Shown here one piece after another: positions 45,877 to 55,488 of a stretch of DNA of 64,000 nt. This DNA is from Pedobacter sp. W3I1. Lineage in GTDB: Bacteria > Bacteroidota > Bacteroidia > Sphingobacteriales > Sphingobacteriaceae. The stretch's first letter is position 1, and each line of letters opens with the position of its first letter. Location of the stretch: assembly GCF_030816015.1 (NCBI RefSeq), contig NZ_JAUSXN010000001.1:2914001-2978000 (forward strand). Reading direction: 5' to 3'. Position numbers and translations under genes: made by a program. The notes under the pieces are model-generated. The model was not told the origin of the DNA. It saw only the letters and a program-made list of their open reading frames with translations, and searched no databases.

Positions 45877-47385
45877 TTGGACATGAAGAATATATTAAAG
45901 TTTGCCTTGGTTACCCTTGCTGCTATAGTTGCAGTAAATCGTGCAGATGCACAATGGACAGGACCAAAGAGCAAGCCTACAAAAGAAGTTGAAGTTAAAT
46001 ATGGAACGTTAACACCACCTCACCGTACTGATGCTGATATGGAAGCTTTTCGCAGTTATGGTTTAGGCCAGTTTATTCATTGGGGAATTTATGCTATTGC
46101 GGGTAACGAATGGAATGGGGTAAGCGCAAGGGGCGGTGCAGCAGCATCAGAATGGATCCGCTCCTGGGGTGGGCCTACCGCACCTAAGGATTGGGCCAAA
46201 ACCTATGATAACTTATACAAGCAATTTAACCCAAAAAACTTCGATGCCAAACGTTGGGCTAAACAGGCAAAAGATATGGGCGCAAAGTATGTCATTTTTA
46301 CCACCAAACATCATGATGGATTTGCACTTTGGCCTACAAAATATTCCGATTATAATGTTTCTGCATCGCCGTATAAAAAGGATATCGTAAAGGAAATTGT
46401 AGATGCCTATACCGCCGAAGGTATTGATGTATATCTCTATTTTTCTATTTTAGAATGGAATAATCCAAATTATATGGGTAAAGCCCAAAAAACAGACGAA
46501 GAAAAAGAAAAATTCGGTAAATTTTTAGCTTATACCCGAAACCAGCTTTTAGAGCAGCTGGATAACTATCCAAAAATTAAAGGTTTCTGGTTTGATGGTA
46601 CCTGGGATGCCTCCTGGAAAAGTGCATACGAATTTACCTACAATTTAGAAAAAGAACTCCGCGAAAAACATCCTGGATTAATTATCGGCTCACGTTTCCG
46701 TAACGATGAACATGGCTCGCGACACTTCGATTCGAATGGCAACATTTTAGGCGATTATGAACAAGGCTGGGAGCGTAAGTTACCTGCAGAATTTGAGTGG
46801 TTAAACGGTAACGATTGGGATGCGGTAATGACCATTCCGCCAAATGGTTGGGGTTATATGAAAGATTGGTCGGGAATTTATACCAAAACCACCGATGATT
46901 TATTGGATATGCTGATGCATTCGGTATCAATGAATGGCAATTTTGTATTAAACTTTGGTCCTGATGGAAACGGAAACATGCATCCGGAAGAGGATAAAAT
47001 TGCGAAGGAAATTGGCGAATGGATAAAACTCAACGCTGAAGCAGTGTATGGTGTTCGCCATGCTGCATTAACGCCTTCTAAATTAGGCTACTTTACGCAA
47101 AAAGACGATAACCTTTATTTAACAGTTTTTAACCGACCTGTAAATAGCATTGTGCGTATTGCAGTGCCTAAAAATGCAAAACAAGTTCCGGGTACAGCTG
47201 CGCTTTTAATCAACAGCAAAAAATTGGAATTAAAACAATCAGACATCGGTTTAGATCTGGATAAGAATACCTATTACGATGTAACACTGCCAAAAGATTT
47301 TCAGCCCAATAAGGCATTTGTAATTAAAATGAAATTGATAGCACCAAAAGCAAAATCGGCAAAGTTAATGGATGCTAAAATGTAG
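45877..47385 (+). CDS. GH29 alpha-L-fucosidase, secreted
   Basis: 502 residues; MDMKN at 45877 or MKN at 45883 are both possible starts for the signal peptide ending ADAQ. The barrel has FRSYGLGQFIHWGIYAI, AKYVIFTTKHHDGFALWPT, and the nucleophile strand KGFWFDGTWD (D240 from the first Met). GDYEQGWERKLP and NDWDAVMTIPPNGWGY follow, then a C-terminal beta-sandwich (about 400-490). GH29 enzymes are retaining fucosidases acting on alpha-1,2/3/4/6 links. With GH95 the locus has two fucosidase types. Last enzyme gene before the IS element. Confidence 0.93.
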   Translation: MDMKNILKFALVTLAAIVAVNRADAQWTGPKSKPTKEVEVKYGTLTPPHRTDADMEAFRSYGLGQFIHWGIYAIAGNEWNGVSARGGAAASEWIRSWGGPTAPKDWAKTYDNLYKQFNPKNFDAKRWAKQAKDMGAKYVIFTTKHHDGFALWPTKYSDYNVSASPYKKDIVKEIVDAYTAEGIDVYLYFSILEWNNPNYMGKAQKTDEEKEKFGKFLAYTRNQLLEQLDNYPKIKGFWFDGTWDASWKSAYEFTYNLEKELREKHPGLIIGSRFRNDEHGSRHFDSNGNILGDYEQGWERKLPAEFEWLNGNDWDAVMTIPPNGWGYMKDWSGIYTKTTDDLLDMLMHSVSMNGNFVLNFGPDGNGNMHPEEDKIAKEIGEWIKLNAEAVYGVRHAALTPSKLGYFTQKDDNLYLTVFNRPVNSIVRIAVPKNAKQVPGTAALLINSKKLELKQSDIGLDLDKNTYYDVTLPKDFQPNKAFVIKMKLIAPKAKSAKLMDAKM

Positions 47386-47603
47386 GTTAGGAGTGCCCGT
47401 TATTTTATTGAATTTTAATTTCAGTACGGTTTAAAATAAACCGCTGCGGTATATCGATCAAGTAGTGAGGCTGTATCAAAAGACAATTTCTCGGCAAATT
47501 TGCCATGTTGAGCCTCCCGATGAAAATCCTATCGTATGGACACATCTACATTAGCCAGTATTTGTTTTTAGCGCATATCCCTAAGGCGATCGTCATGCTG
47601 TCC

Positions 47604-47613
47604 CGAAGCTTCG
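47604..47613. repeat. Left target-site duplication of the IS4-family element
   Basis: CGAAGCTTCG, repeated directly at 49026-49035. The sequence is itself a palindrome, so the length is judged from adjacency to the terminal inverted repeats. Confidence 0.65.
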
Positions 47614-49025
47614 CATGAGCGTCAAGTTAAGCTGAAAATAGTTGGCTTAAATTAATTCTGTGGTTTCTTTTTTCATATTTACAGTACTTATCTATAATAT
47701 CTCTGAACTGTTTTCTACCTGTAGCGATTACCTCTTTCATGTTCAATACAAAGAACTTTACACATTTGATCAAGCTAACGGAGCCTTTGGCATATCTGAC
47801 AACTGGCAAGAATATTTTTTGCATAAACAGGCATATAAACATCAACAGGAGGTATATATTCGTGCTAATCCGTTTTTCATTGGTACAACCATTATGTAGC
47901 AACTGCTGTAGGTGGAAGCCACTTTTCCAGGACTTGAATACAATCTCTATCTGCCAACGTACCCGGTATGCCTGATCGGCCTGGGCAGCTGTCCATGTTT
48001 CTTCTCCTACATTGGTTATCAGTACCGTATACTCCAGCCATCTGTAATAGTCCTGGCTGTGGTTCAGTCGCCTGTCCCTATCCTGTTTGGCCTTTCTGAT
48101 TCTTTGTGCTGCAAGCTGCTCTGGCAGGGGAATCATGATCATTCTCACTTTTACATTCTTTTGTTTGCCTATCATTAGCCACATATCCCTTTTCGATCTG
48201 CTTTTCAGCAAGTCTTTCAGGTGTAGTTGTTTTCCATTGCAATCGTACATATTCAGGCCAAAACGTAATCTGCTCAGAAAGAAGGCGCCTTTGCCGCCAA
48301 GCTTTTCGAAGACCTCCAGTACAAAATACCCCAAATCTCTGATAAGCAGTTCACCGGCTGATATCTTTTCAAGGGGCTGCTGACTGGCCGATTGGTCATT
48401 ATCGGTAAAGGAACCCAATGAGAAATGCAGGAACTGCATATTGCATATATCGATTAAGGTCTGTACACGGGCTACTGCCTTTTGTTTGCCCTTACTGAAA
48501 TTACCTCTGAACACTTCTGAGAGTTTCTCGGGGAGATGTAGGGTGGTGCTGTCTTGTAGGATGACCCTTTTAAAATGGCTAAAAAGATTGCTCGGACGTC
48601 TGTATCTGTAGCAGAGACCCTGCAGCAGCACATGCTCCAGAAGTGCTTTGGCAAAAGCTACAGATGATGGCCCCAAACGATCAAATACTGCTTGTTTGCT
48701 TACAGGGGTTCCGCTAAGCTGGCTAATCTGAAAAGCCCATTGACTGAATGTGTTTTGCATTTGAGAACAGCTTAACACAAAGCCCATAACAAAATCCATC
48801 GGAGAAATCTTCTTTGCACTGCGCTGAAGAAAACCACTGCTTCGAGCTATAGTATCAATGGTTGATCCATTAAAAAAAATATCAAATCTTTTCTTTATTT
48901 TAGAGTTGAAAAAGCCGCTTGTAGACATTGTCAAATGTGTTTAGAACTACAAGTTGCTTTTTCCCTTTTAAATAATAATCACAGACTTTTCAACCTTTGT
49001 CAATATCATTAACTTGACGCTAATG
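47614..49025 (-). mobile_element. Complete IS4-family insertion sequence, 1412 bp
   Basis: Terminal inverted repeats are CATGAGCGTCAAGTTAA (47614-47630) and TTAACTTGACGCTAATG (49009-49025), 16 of 17 matching. They enclose one transposase gene. Both ends abut the direct repeat CGAAGCTTCG. Outside that, TCATGCTG on the left and CAGCATCTTTCC on the right form the arms of a REP-type palindrome, so the element inserted into its centre. Intact ends and gene suggest recent or active transposition. Confidence 0.85.
47627..48934 (-). CDS. IS4-family DDE transposase
   Basis: 435 residues. The first catalytic Asp is in ILQDSTTLHLPE, the second in LLIRDLGYFVLEVFEK, and the third acidic residue is in the IS4 signature Y-(2)-R-(3)-E-(6)-K (YRVRWQIEIVFKSWK). 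The insertion domain between the second and third residues is beta-rich, as in this family. No frameshift or stop is present. Its stop codon is inside or just next to the left terminal repeat. Confidence 0.95.
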   Translation of the reverse strand: MTMSTSGFFNSKIKKRFDIFFNGSTIDTIARSSGFLQRSAKKISPMDFVMGFVLSCSQMQNTFSQWAFQISQLSGTPVSKQAVFDRLGPSSVAFAKALLEHVLLQGLCYRYRRPSNLFSHFKRVILQDSTTLHLPEKLSEVFRGNFSKGKQKAVARVQTLIDICNMQFLHFSLGSFTDNDQSASQQPLEKISAGELLIRDLGYFVLEVFEKLGGKGAFFLSRLRFGLNMYDCNGKQLHLKDLLKSRSKRDMWLMIGKQKNVKVRMIMIPLPEQLAAQRIRKAKQDRDRRLNHSQDYYRWLEYTVLITNVGEETWTAAQADQAYRVRWQIEIVFKSWKSGFHLQQLLHNGCTNEKRISTNIYLLLMFICLFMQKIFLPVVRYAKGSVSLIKCVKFFVLNMKEVIATGRKQFRDIIDKYCKYEKRNHRINLSQLFSA

Positions 49026-49097
49026 CGAAGCTTCGGGATCAGCATCTTTCCTGCTAATAACAAGCTTTGATATCTTAAAACTATAGTTTTTAAGATA

Positions 49098-49385
49098 AAT
49101 GTTGATTTTTTTCCGCTCTTTGCCGCGGAGGCATGGTACTTTGGAGCGCCAAAGTACCCAAAGCGCTCTGTCAATCCAGCAATGGGCCTTTTACACAATC
49201 CTACACGCATCAAAAAAACAGCGGCACTTTGTTTTGTTCGTTAGGCCAGGGTGAAAGTTTTTGCAAACATGAAACACAAAACCACTGCGTGTTAGGTTTG
49301 ATAGTGCCATTTGTACTGTTGTGCTACTGTTTTTTTGATTTCCCGGCCCTTGGGATTGACGGCGTTCTTCGGTTAAAACAATGTG
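49098..49385 (-). repeat. Dispersed repeat element B, copy 2
   Basis: Reverse-oriented copy of the repeat at 863-1145. Shared blocks include CCGCTCTTTGCCGCGG, GGTACTTTGG-AGCGCC-AAAGTACC, TGTCAATCCAGCAATG, CATCAAAAAAACAG, AAAACCACTGCG and CTTGGGATTGACGGCG. The middle 70 bp differ from copy 1. Confidence 0.7.
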
Positions 49386-49654
49386 TAATTTGAGGAAGCT
49401 AGCAAAACGCCTATAAATTAATCTTAAAAAAATGTCTCCACACGATAGGATGAAAATCGGACTAGAAGTCAAAACACATACAAGTGTATTTCCGTCCAGC
49501 GAGGCCATAGCAGTGTGCTCTCGTTCTACCTAAATCCGGCCTAACAAATTTTTCGGGCTCCACAGACCCAGCCAACCCAGTAGCTTCGAAGAAAATGGCG
49601 CAGCCCTCATGAATGCAATTAAAAACTACTACCACTGGAATTGCTACATTCCCT

Positions 49655-49674
49655 GTCAGATGGTAACATCTGAC
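49655..49674. repeat. Short palindromic repeat GTCAGATG/CATCTGAC, second copy
   Basis: GTCAGATGGTAACATCTGAC, sister of 8004-8023. Both lie near the 3' end of a gene. Confidence 0.55.
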
Positions 49675-49730
49675 AACACGGTTATCCGACAACACGTTTA
49701 AACTTCAAACTAAAGACTTCAAACTCTAAA

Positions 49731-50513
49731 CTACTTACCTTCCCACCAGGTCAATGGAAACTTAATTTCATCAACAGAGCTTGCAATCATATCAGGTTTA
49801 AAAGCATAGTGACCTAGAGTATCCTTGCTTGATATGCCTGAAAGTACCAGAATGGTTTTATATCCCATCTGAACGCCTCCTTGTATATCAGTTTCCATGG
49901 TATCGCCAATAACCGTAGTTTCACTGGTTTCTAATCCCAGAAATTTACGTGCCGAGCGCATCATCACCGGACTTGGTTTGCCTGTAACAAATGCTTTTCT
50001 GCCGGTTGCTTCCTCAATCATGGCAGTCGTTGCGGCGATACCTAAATTATTCCAGCCTGGTTTCTTTGGTGATGGATCTCTGTTGGTGGTAATAAATTTA
50101 GCGCCCGCAAGAATCATATCAACAGCACGCTGAACCATTTCGAGCGTAAAGTTTCTACCTTCTCCCAGTACCACAAATTCCGGATCGGTGTTTACCAAAG
50201 TAATACCATGATCGTGTAAACTGCTTAATAAACCACCTTCTCCCAATACATAAGCAGTGCCATTTGGACTTTGATCGGATAGAAATTTTCCGGTAGCCAT
50301 TGCGCTGGTATACACATGGCTTTCTTCTACTTTTATACCAAGTCCTTTTAATTTTCGCACCACCTCTAAAGCAGTTCGCTGACTGTTATTGGTCATAAAT
50401 GCAAAAGGAATATCTTCGTCAATTAAGTTTTTAATGAATTTATCAGCGCCAAATATCAATTCTTCCCCGCTATAAATCACCCCGTCCATATCTATTAATA
50501 ATCCTTGTTTCAT
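49731..50513 (-). CDS. HAD-IIA family sugar-phosphatase-like hydrolase (NagD-like)
   Basis: 260 residues from the chosen Met; an upstream in-frame Met at 50570 would add 19 residues that show no homology and lack a family role, while MKQGLLIDMDGVIYSGEELI places the nucleophile Asp8 and Asp10 close to the N-terminus as usual. Motif II is in FAFMTNNSQRT, motif III Lys in AFVTGKPSPVMM, motif IV in VIGDTMETDIQGG. HAD-IIA enzymes dephosphorylate sugar phosphates or nucleotides in the cytoplasm. The gene is alone, with no operon partner. Confidence 0.88.
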   Translation of the reverse strand: MKQGLLIDMDGVIYSGEELIFGADKFIKNLIDEDIPFAFMTNNSQRTALEVVRKLKGLGIKVEESHVYTSAMATGKFLSDQSPNGTAYVLGEGGLLSSLHDHGITLVNTDPEFVVLGEGRNFTLEMVQRAVDMILAGAKFITTNRDPSPKKPGWNNLGIAATTAMIEEATGRKAFVTGKPSPVMMRSARKFLGLETSETTVIGDTMETDIQGGVQMGYKTILVLSGISSKDTLGHYAFKPDMIASSVDEIKFPLTWWEGK

Positions 50514-50718
50514 ATATTTTGTAGATTTAATCTCTTTATATGCAAACTTAATATTTTCTTGTTCAACCAATGTTAAATTAAGTCTCTCAGCAGTCAGTTT
50601 TTTGCCCTAATTATTCCCGTTTTGCATAAACAGTATTTCTGTCTTGTTCATTTATTTAATAAAAAAATGCTCGAGTTGTAGCATATCCTCAATTTGTACC
50701 GTATTCATAGAAAATTAA

Positions 50719-51240
50719 ATGATGAAAAACGCTTTTAAAGTAACTGTCACCTTTTTAATTGCATTAATCACCTTGAGTGCTTGTAAGAAGAAAACTGATA
50801 ACCCATTTACCATTGATGCAGAAAATCTAACGCCTTGTACTGAAGGAAGCTGCTTGTATGAGTATACTAATTATGCAGCAATGACCGATCAACAGATGGC
50901 ACTTACAACTGGGCAATACCGGATTTTTCTGGCAACGAAGAGTAATAACTTCAGCACCACGCGTATATACATGCAAGCACCAATGCAGGGTGATAAATTT
51001 TTAATAACAGATGCTGATATTCTGGCTGGAAAGGTAAAACATCTGTTTTCTTGCGCTTCATGCGATTATTTCAACTTAACTCCAATTGCAGGTACGGTTA
51101 AAGGAATTAAAGTGGCTAACACTAATAATTCAGCCGAAAAATGGTTGTTGGATGCTCATATTATTGTGGCAGCCGAAAAATCTAAAATACCTGTAGATAC
51201 CATCCACATTAAACAATATTTTAATTTAGCCGTAAAATAG
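50719..51240 (+). CDS. Hypothetical lipoprotein
   Basis: 173 residues (or 172 from the second Met). The signal ends ITLSAC-KKKTDN, a clear lipobox. The mature part has four Cys (TPCTEGSC and FSCASCDYF), which may form two disulfides in the periplasm. No family is recognised. It is divergent from the HAD gene and convergent with the esterase gene. Confidence 0.7.
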   Translation: MMKNAFKVTVTFLIALITLSACKKKTDNPFTIDAENLTPCTEGSCLYEYTNYAAMTDQQMALTTGQYRIFLATKSNNFSTTRIYMQAPMQGDKFLITDADILAGKVKHLFSCASCDYFNLTPIAGTVKGIKVANTNNSAEKWLLDAHIIVAAEKSKIPVDTIHIKQYFNLAVK

Positions 51241-51261
51241 GATTAGGCGTTTATGTAAAAA

Positions 51262-51990
51262 TTAAATGTACATAGGCGCCATTTTTCGCCAGTAATGGGG
51301 GCGGTGTGCATTGCTCTCCCAGGTATGTAACTGATTGTGTATACCTTTCTCCCATAACAGGTTGCTAAGATGCTGGTTACCGCTTAGAAATGGATCGGTT
51401 TCTCCTACCGCCAGAATAATTTCAATGTTTCTAACTGCTGATAGCAAACGATCGTCATTTAAATTAGCAATATACTGTGCTGGCATATTAAAATAAACTT
51501 CTTCACTATGAAACCCACTCAGTAGGTCTCTAAAATCACCGATGTTATCCGTAAGGTCGTATCTTCCACTAATACCGACTGCTTTTTTGAATAACCAGGG
51601 GTATTTCATGGCCAGGTTTATAGCGTGGTAAGCGCCCATGCTACAGCCGGCAGTTTCTATGTAATCGCCATCATTTTTCTGATAAATAAGCGATAATACT
51701 TCTTCGAGGAGATATTTTTCATATTGTAAATGCCTGTCTATCCGTACCGATGGAAATACCTCATCGTTATAAAAACTCTCTCCATCTATACTATCTACAC
51801 AGAAAATTTGAAGTTCCCCATTTTCAATTTGGGCACTTAACGAAGCTATAATTCCCCAGTTTTCGTAATCATAAAACCTGGCCATGCGGGTGGGGAAAAG
51901 GATTACTGCTCTTCCGGCATGGCCGAAAACCAGTAGCTCCATATCCCGTTGAAGATTCTGGCTGAACCATTTATGATATTCCCTGTTCAT
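51262..51990 (-). CDS. Esterase-family alpha/beta hydrolase
   Basis: 242 residues without a signal peptide. The nucleophile elbow G-C-S117-M-G sits in ETAGCSMGAYHAINLAMKYP, typical of the putative esterase family (PF00756, esterase D/antigen 85 fold). The acid is probably Asp in VGETDPFL, and the His is in ESNAHRPHYWRK at the C-terminus. The substrate is unknown; a cytoplasmic carboxylesterase is likely. It is transcribed with the SGNH hydrolase gene 65 bp upstream. Confidence 0.8.
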   Translation of the reverse strand: MNREYHKWFSQNLQRDMELLVFGHAGRAVILFPTRMARFYDYENWGIIASLSAQIENGELQIFCVDSIDGESFYNDEVFPSVRIDRHLQYEKYLLEEVLSLIYQKNDGDYIETAGCSMGAYHAINLAMKYPWLFKKAVGISGRYDLTDNIGDFRDLLSGFHSEEVYFNMPAQYIANLNDDRLLSAVRNIEIILAVGETDPFLSGNQHLSNLLWEKGIHNQLHTWESNAHRPHYWRKMAPMYI

Positions 51991-52055
51991 AGCTTCAATT
52001 CTTTTGTGGAAAATTAAGGCATCTATGTTATCGGGATATTAATTAAGCGTAATGA

Positions 52056-52643
52056 TTAACCTAATCTCTCTCTAATAATGCTTGCCCATAAACGATAACC
52101 TTCTTCACTTAGGTGAAGTCCGTCGTGATCGTAAAGTGCAGAGTTTGGATTGCCATCTTTATTGAGCATTTTCTTAAACACATCAATAAATTTCCAATGG
52201 TTATTGAGTTTAATAATTTCGCTTTCGATGAGGTTATTGGTATATCTAAACTGGTCGGCCATTTGCCAACGGGTAAGACTGGGTTTTAAGGAAATAAAAT
52301 AACAGGGCAATATGCCAAACCGCTGGTTAACTTTAACCATCAACTGCTGGAAAAAGATAAATATCTCCTCAGGATTTCTGCCATCACCAAGGTCATTATC
52401 GCCTGCATATACCACCAGTGCCTTCGGCCTGTAGTCTGCCATAATCCGCTCAAAAAACCATACACATGCGGCTAATGTAGAGCCGCCAAAGCCTAAATTA
52501 GTTACTTTCATGTAATCAAAATCATCTTCGAGACTATTCCACAACCGGATGGATGAACTGCCATAGAAAATAACACCCGGATGCTCCCGGTCTAAGCGAT
52601 GCGCCTTTTCCAATTGTTTAACTTCTTCTTCGTACCAGTACAT
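52056..52643 (-). CDS. SGNH/GDSL-family hydrolase
   Basis: 195 residues from Met at 52643. The longer frame up to 52754 adds 37 residues encoded by degenerate ACGAACCAATGG-type spacer text and is not conserved-looking. Block I is VIFYGSSSIRLW (Ser nucleophile), block II NLGFGGSTLAA, block III YAGDNDLGDG (G-x-N-D), and block V DHDGLHLSEEGY with the Asp-His pair. These enzymes hydrolyse esters such as acetylated sugars or lipids. No signal peptide. Confidence 0.82.
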   Translation of the reverse strand: MYWYEEEVKQLEKAHRLDREHPGVIFYGSSSIRLWNSLEDDFDYMKVTNLGFGGSTLAACVWFFERIMADYRPKALVVYAGDNDLGDGRNPEEIFIFFQQLMVKVNQRFGILPCYFISLKPSLTRWQMADQFRYTNNLIESEIIKLNNHWKFIDVFKKMLNKDGNPNSALYDHDGLHLSEEGYRLWASIIRERLG

Positions 52644-52828
52644 ATGGTTAAAGATAAAAAGATCTGCCTCTTGAAGAAATGTATTGTATGTTAAGTTTAT
52701 GTTATAGGTGTGGGTGTATTGATTCATTAGCCATTGGTTCGTTAGTACATTCATAATAAGCCAAAATTTAATGTCCTAAATTTCTTAATGGTCAAGAAAT
52801 AAAGATGTAGAAAATAGAGTCAAGTTTA

Positions 52829-54070
52829 TTATTGTTCCTTAGCTGTTCCACTATCATAAGGGAAATATCTTTGCCATTTCCAGGGGGTATATTTATCTGC
52901 TATGCTTAATGCTAATAATTCTTTAAAAATACTTTCGCCATTATCGCTGTTTGTCATGATCAATACACCAATTTTCTGCTTAGGAAAAAGAATCATATAA
53001 TGTTGAAAACCATCACCATGCCCTTCTTTAAAAGCTCCCCAACCATAAGGCGATTTTAATAAACCAAAACCCAAACCGTAACTCAATGAGATGTTATCAT
53101 TAGCACTGGTATCTTTCCGAGATAATGGTCCCATTTGTTCTACCGAGTGTATAGCAATCTGTGGGCTAAAGATTTCGTTCGTAGTTCGGTTATTAATCAC
53201 TTTTTTCTGCATTAAACCTTCAACAAAAAGTGTCATATCGTCAAAAGTTGTTTCGAGTGTGCTAGGCGAGCGGGCTTCATTATCTTTGTCTTTTTCGTAG
53301 GCTTTGCCTTTAGCATCGTGTCCCAAGATATAATCTTTTTCGAAAGCCGGAAGAAAAGTATAAGCAGAATTTTTCATGTTTAAAGGACCAAAAACAATTT
53401 CATCAGCCAGCTGCTCCAAAGATTTTCCCGTCATTTTTTCGATTACGACCTGTAAATACACCATGCCTTCGCCAGAATAACTGTAACGTGAGCCCGGTTC
53501 CTGCATTACCTTCAGTTTCTGATCGGCAACATCCCATCGCCAGTTAGGGAAACCGGTTGTATGATCCAAACACATTCTTGCTGTTATTTTTTGATATAAT
53601 GGGTCATTTTTAAGGCTGCTATAATCATCATGCCACCTCGTCTGTTTTTTATATTCGTAAATTGGTTTTGGGAGGTATTGTTGCAAAGGTTTGTCCAGAT
53701 CCAGTTTTCCCTGTTCAACCAGTTTCATCACCATCATGGTGAAAATGCACTTGCTCAAAGAAGCTCCGTAGAAATTGGCTGTTGGCTTTAACGTTGTTTT
53801 TTTTACCCCATCGGCATAACCGAAAGTATTTTTATAAACCACTTTATTCTGATTGAAAATGGCAATCCCCAAACCCATAACGTGGGCTTTTTCCATTAAC
53901 AGCGGTAAGTAATGATTTAGTGAATCAGTACTAATAGTTGTTCCATCAATCCTTCTCAGCTGTTGTGCCATTAATGAGGATGAAAAGCTTAGAATGATTG
54001 CTAAAATGTAAAAGCCTTGTGAAGCAAGACCGCGCTTTTTAAGTCTAATGGATTGGAATAACTTTCTCAT
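52829..54070 (-). CDS. Beta-lactamase-fold serine hydrolase, exported
   Basis: 413 residues with a signal peptide (about 15-36, ends LMAQQ). Catalytic motif S104-L-S-K107 in YGASLSKCIFTMMV, then Y-S-G in SRYSYSGEGMVY, and a HGDG loop in GHGDGFQHYM, as in class C-like esterases and D-aminopeptidases (PF00144). Likely a periplasmic esterase or peptidase, not a true beta-lactamase. It stands between the SGNH hydrolase and the desaturase on the same strand, with 60-75 bp gaps. Confidence 0.85.
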   Translation of the reverse strand: MRKLFQSIRLKKRGLASQGFYILAIILSFSSSLMAQQLRRIDGTTISTDSLNHYLPLLMEKAHVMGLGIAIFNQNKVVYKNTFGYADGVKKTTLKPTANFYGASLSKCIFTMMVMKLVEQGKLDLDKPLQQYLPKPIYEYKKQTRWHDDYSSLKNDPLYQKITARMCLDHTTGFPNWRWDVADQKLKVMQEPGSRYSYSGEGMVYLQVVIEKMTGKSLEQLADEIVFGPLNMKNSAYTFLPAFEKDYILGHDAKGKAYEKDKDNEARSPSTLETTFDDMTLFVEGLMQKKVINNRTTNEIFSPQIAIHSVEQMGPLSRKDTSANDNISLSYGLGFGLLKSPYGWGAFKEGHGDGFQHYMILFPKQKIGVLIMTNSDNGESIFKELLALSIADKYTPWKWQRYFPYDSGTAKEQ

Positions 54071-54134
54071 AGCAAGTTTTTTTAATATGACTGTGCCATA
54101 GTAAGTTTGTTACTCGTTTAGAAAAAAAATTGTA

Positions 54135-55274
54135 TCAGTTAAATGGCTCAGGTTGCCCCATTCTTTTTAGGATGCGGTAATGGGAGCGAAGTGCCGATAA
54201 GAAAGTGGTGTTTTCATGATAAGGCAATCCAAATTCTAACGCGGTTTGTTTTACAATTGCCGAGATTCGACCATAATGAACATGGCATATTTTAGGGAAA
54301 AGGTGGTGTTCTATCTGCCGGTTCAATCCACCAAGAAAGAAAGCCGAAATAGGGCTTTGGGTAGCAAAGTTAGCTGTAGTACGCATCTGGTGTTCTGCCC
54401 AGGCTTCTTCCATATTACCCTCTGCATTTGTTGAAGGGAAAGTTGTTCCTTCTACTACATGAGCCAGTTGGAAAACAAGTCCCATGGTTAACCCCTGCGC
54501 CATGTGAAGCACTACGAAACCGATTGCAACCTGCCACCATGAGATTTCCATAACCAATATGGGTAAACCAATAAAAATAAAGTAATACAGAAACTTATAG
54601 AAAAAGAGGTTAAAGTATTCAACCTTCGGATGCTTGTTCTGGCAGGCACCCACACTTTTTTGGAAAAACTTTTTATAATCTTTACGAAACACCCAGGAAA
54701 GCGAAGCCAAACTATATAAAGGAAAGGCATACCATTGCTGGAAGCGTTGATGGGGTTTTAACTCATCCGCTGTACAGATTCGTATTAAGCCCGGTGCCAC
54801 TTCAATATCTTCATCATGACCTGGAATATTGGTATAAGTATGATGCACCACATTGTGCGTAATGTTCCATACATATGGATTAGCCCCAACCATATTAAAA
54901 AGAAAACTAAAAAATGAATTGGTGCGTTTAGAGCTCGAAAACGAACCGTGAATGGCATCGTGGCAAATATTAAAACCAATAAATGCACAAGTTGCGCCAA
55001 GTAAAATGGTGAGCCCTAAAAGTATGGCACTATGCACGTTTAAAAGAAGTATTGAAAAATAAAGTACCAGAAATATGGTAAGGAAAAGACAGGCTTTAAA
55101 CCACATCAGTACATTGGCGTTAATACTTCTATTGTTTTCTTTAAAGTCGTTGTTTACTCTGCGGCGAACTTCCGTGTAAAATGTATTCCCCGATAAACAT
55201 GGGAATTTTGCTTTTGATTTCATGATCTTGTGCGCTAATCTACCCCATGTACGAGGTCGAAACTCCAAGTTCAT
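54135..55274 (-). CDS. Membrane fatty acid desaturase (acyl-CoA/lipid front-end type)
   Basis: 379 residues. An alternative start at Met18 (55223, MKSKAKFPCL) fits the family better. Hydrophobic segments at about 58-100 and 230-260. The three His boxes are HDAIHG, HNVVHHTYTN and QIEHHLFP, the last with Gln in place of the first His, as in linoleoyl-CoA/front-end desaturases. The enzyme places a double bond in membrane lipid acyl chains with a di-iron centre. No fused cytochrome b5 is present. Confidence 0.88.
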   Translation of the reverse strand: MNLEFRPRTWGRLAHKIMKSKAKFPCLSGNTFYTEVRRRVNNDFKENNRSINANVLMWFKACLFLTIFLVLYFSILLLNVHSAILLGLTILLGATCAFIGFNICHDAIHGSFSSSKRTNSFFSFLFNMVGANPYVWNITHNVVHHTYTNIPGHDEDIEVAPGLIRICTADELKPHQRFQQWYAFPLYSLASLSWVFRKDYKKFFQKSVGACQNKHPKVEYFNLFFYKFLYYFIFIGLPILVMEISWWQVAIGFVVLHMAQGLTMGLVFQLAHVVEGTTFPSTNAEGNMEEAWAEHQMRTTANFATQSPISAFFLGGLNRQIEHHLFPKICHVHYGRISAIVKQTALEFGLPYHENTTFLSALRSHYRILKRMGQPEPFN

Positions 55275-55488
55275 TAAGCTTTATGTATAACCCGGCTAAT
55301 CGGCCAGGCTTAATTATAAACGTAAACTACTTTGTTTTAGTTTTCGACGAAGATAATAAATTAACTGTTGATGTACCCGACAACCGTGTTAAATTAAAAA
55401 CAATTTCTAATCTTGGATTCGAAAATAGAGGCATGCAAACTTAGCCCAACTAATGATTGCTTGGGAATTAAAACGAACAAAACACAGG

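Larger units (their letters stand above)
49026..49730. other. Gene-free region with element B, palindromes and degenerate spacer
   Basis: It begins with the right target duplication (49026-49035), then holds element B copy 2 (49098-49385), unplaced sequence to about 49640, the GTCAGATG palindrome (49655-49674), and AAACTTCAAACTAAAGACTT-like text (about 49700-49728) reaching the end of the next gene. Open frames here overlap repeats. Confidence 0.6.

Noticed and set aside
49133..49695. Frames of 77-105 codons on both strands
   Set aside because: They overlap element B copy 2 and the palindromes; no homology pattern is visible.
52644..52754. 37-residue N-terminal extension of the SGNH hydrolase
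   Set aside because: Encoded by degenerate ACCAATGA-type spacer; the family core begins shortly after Met at 52643.
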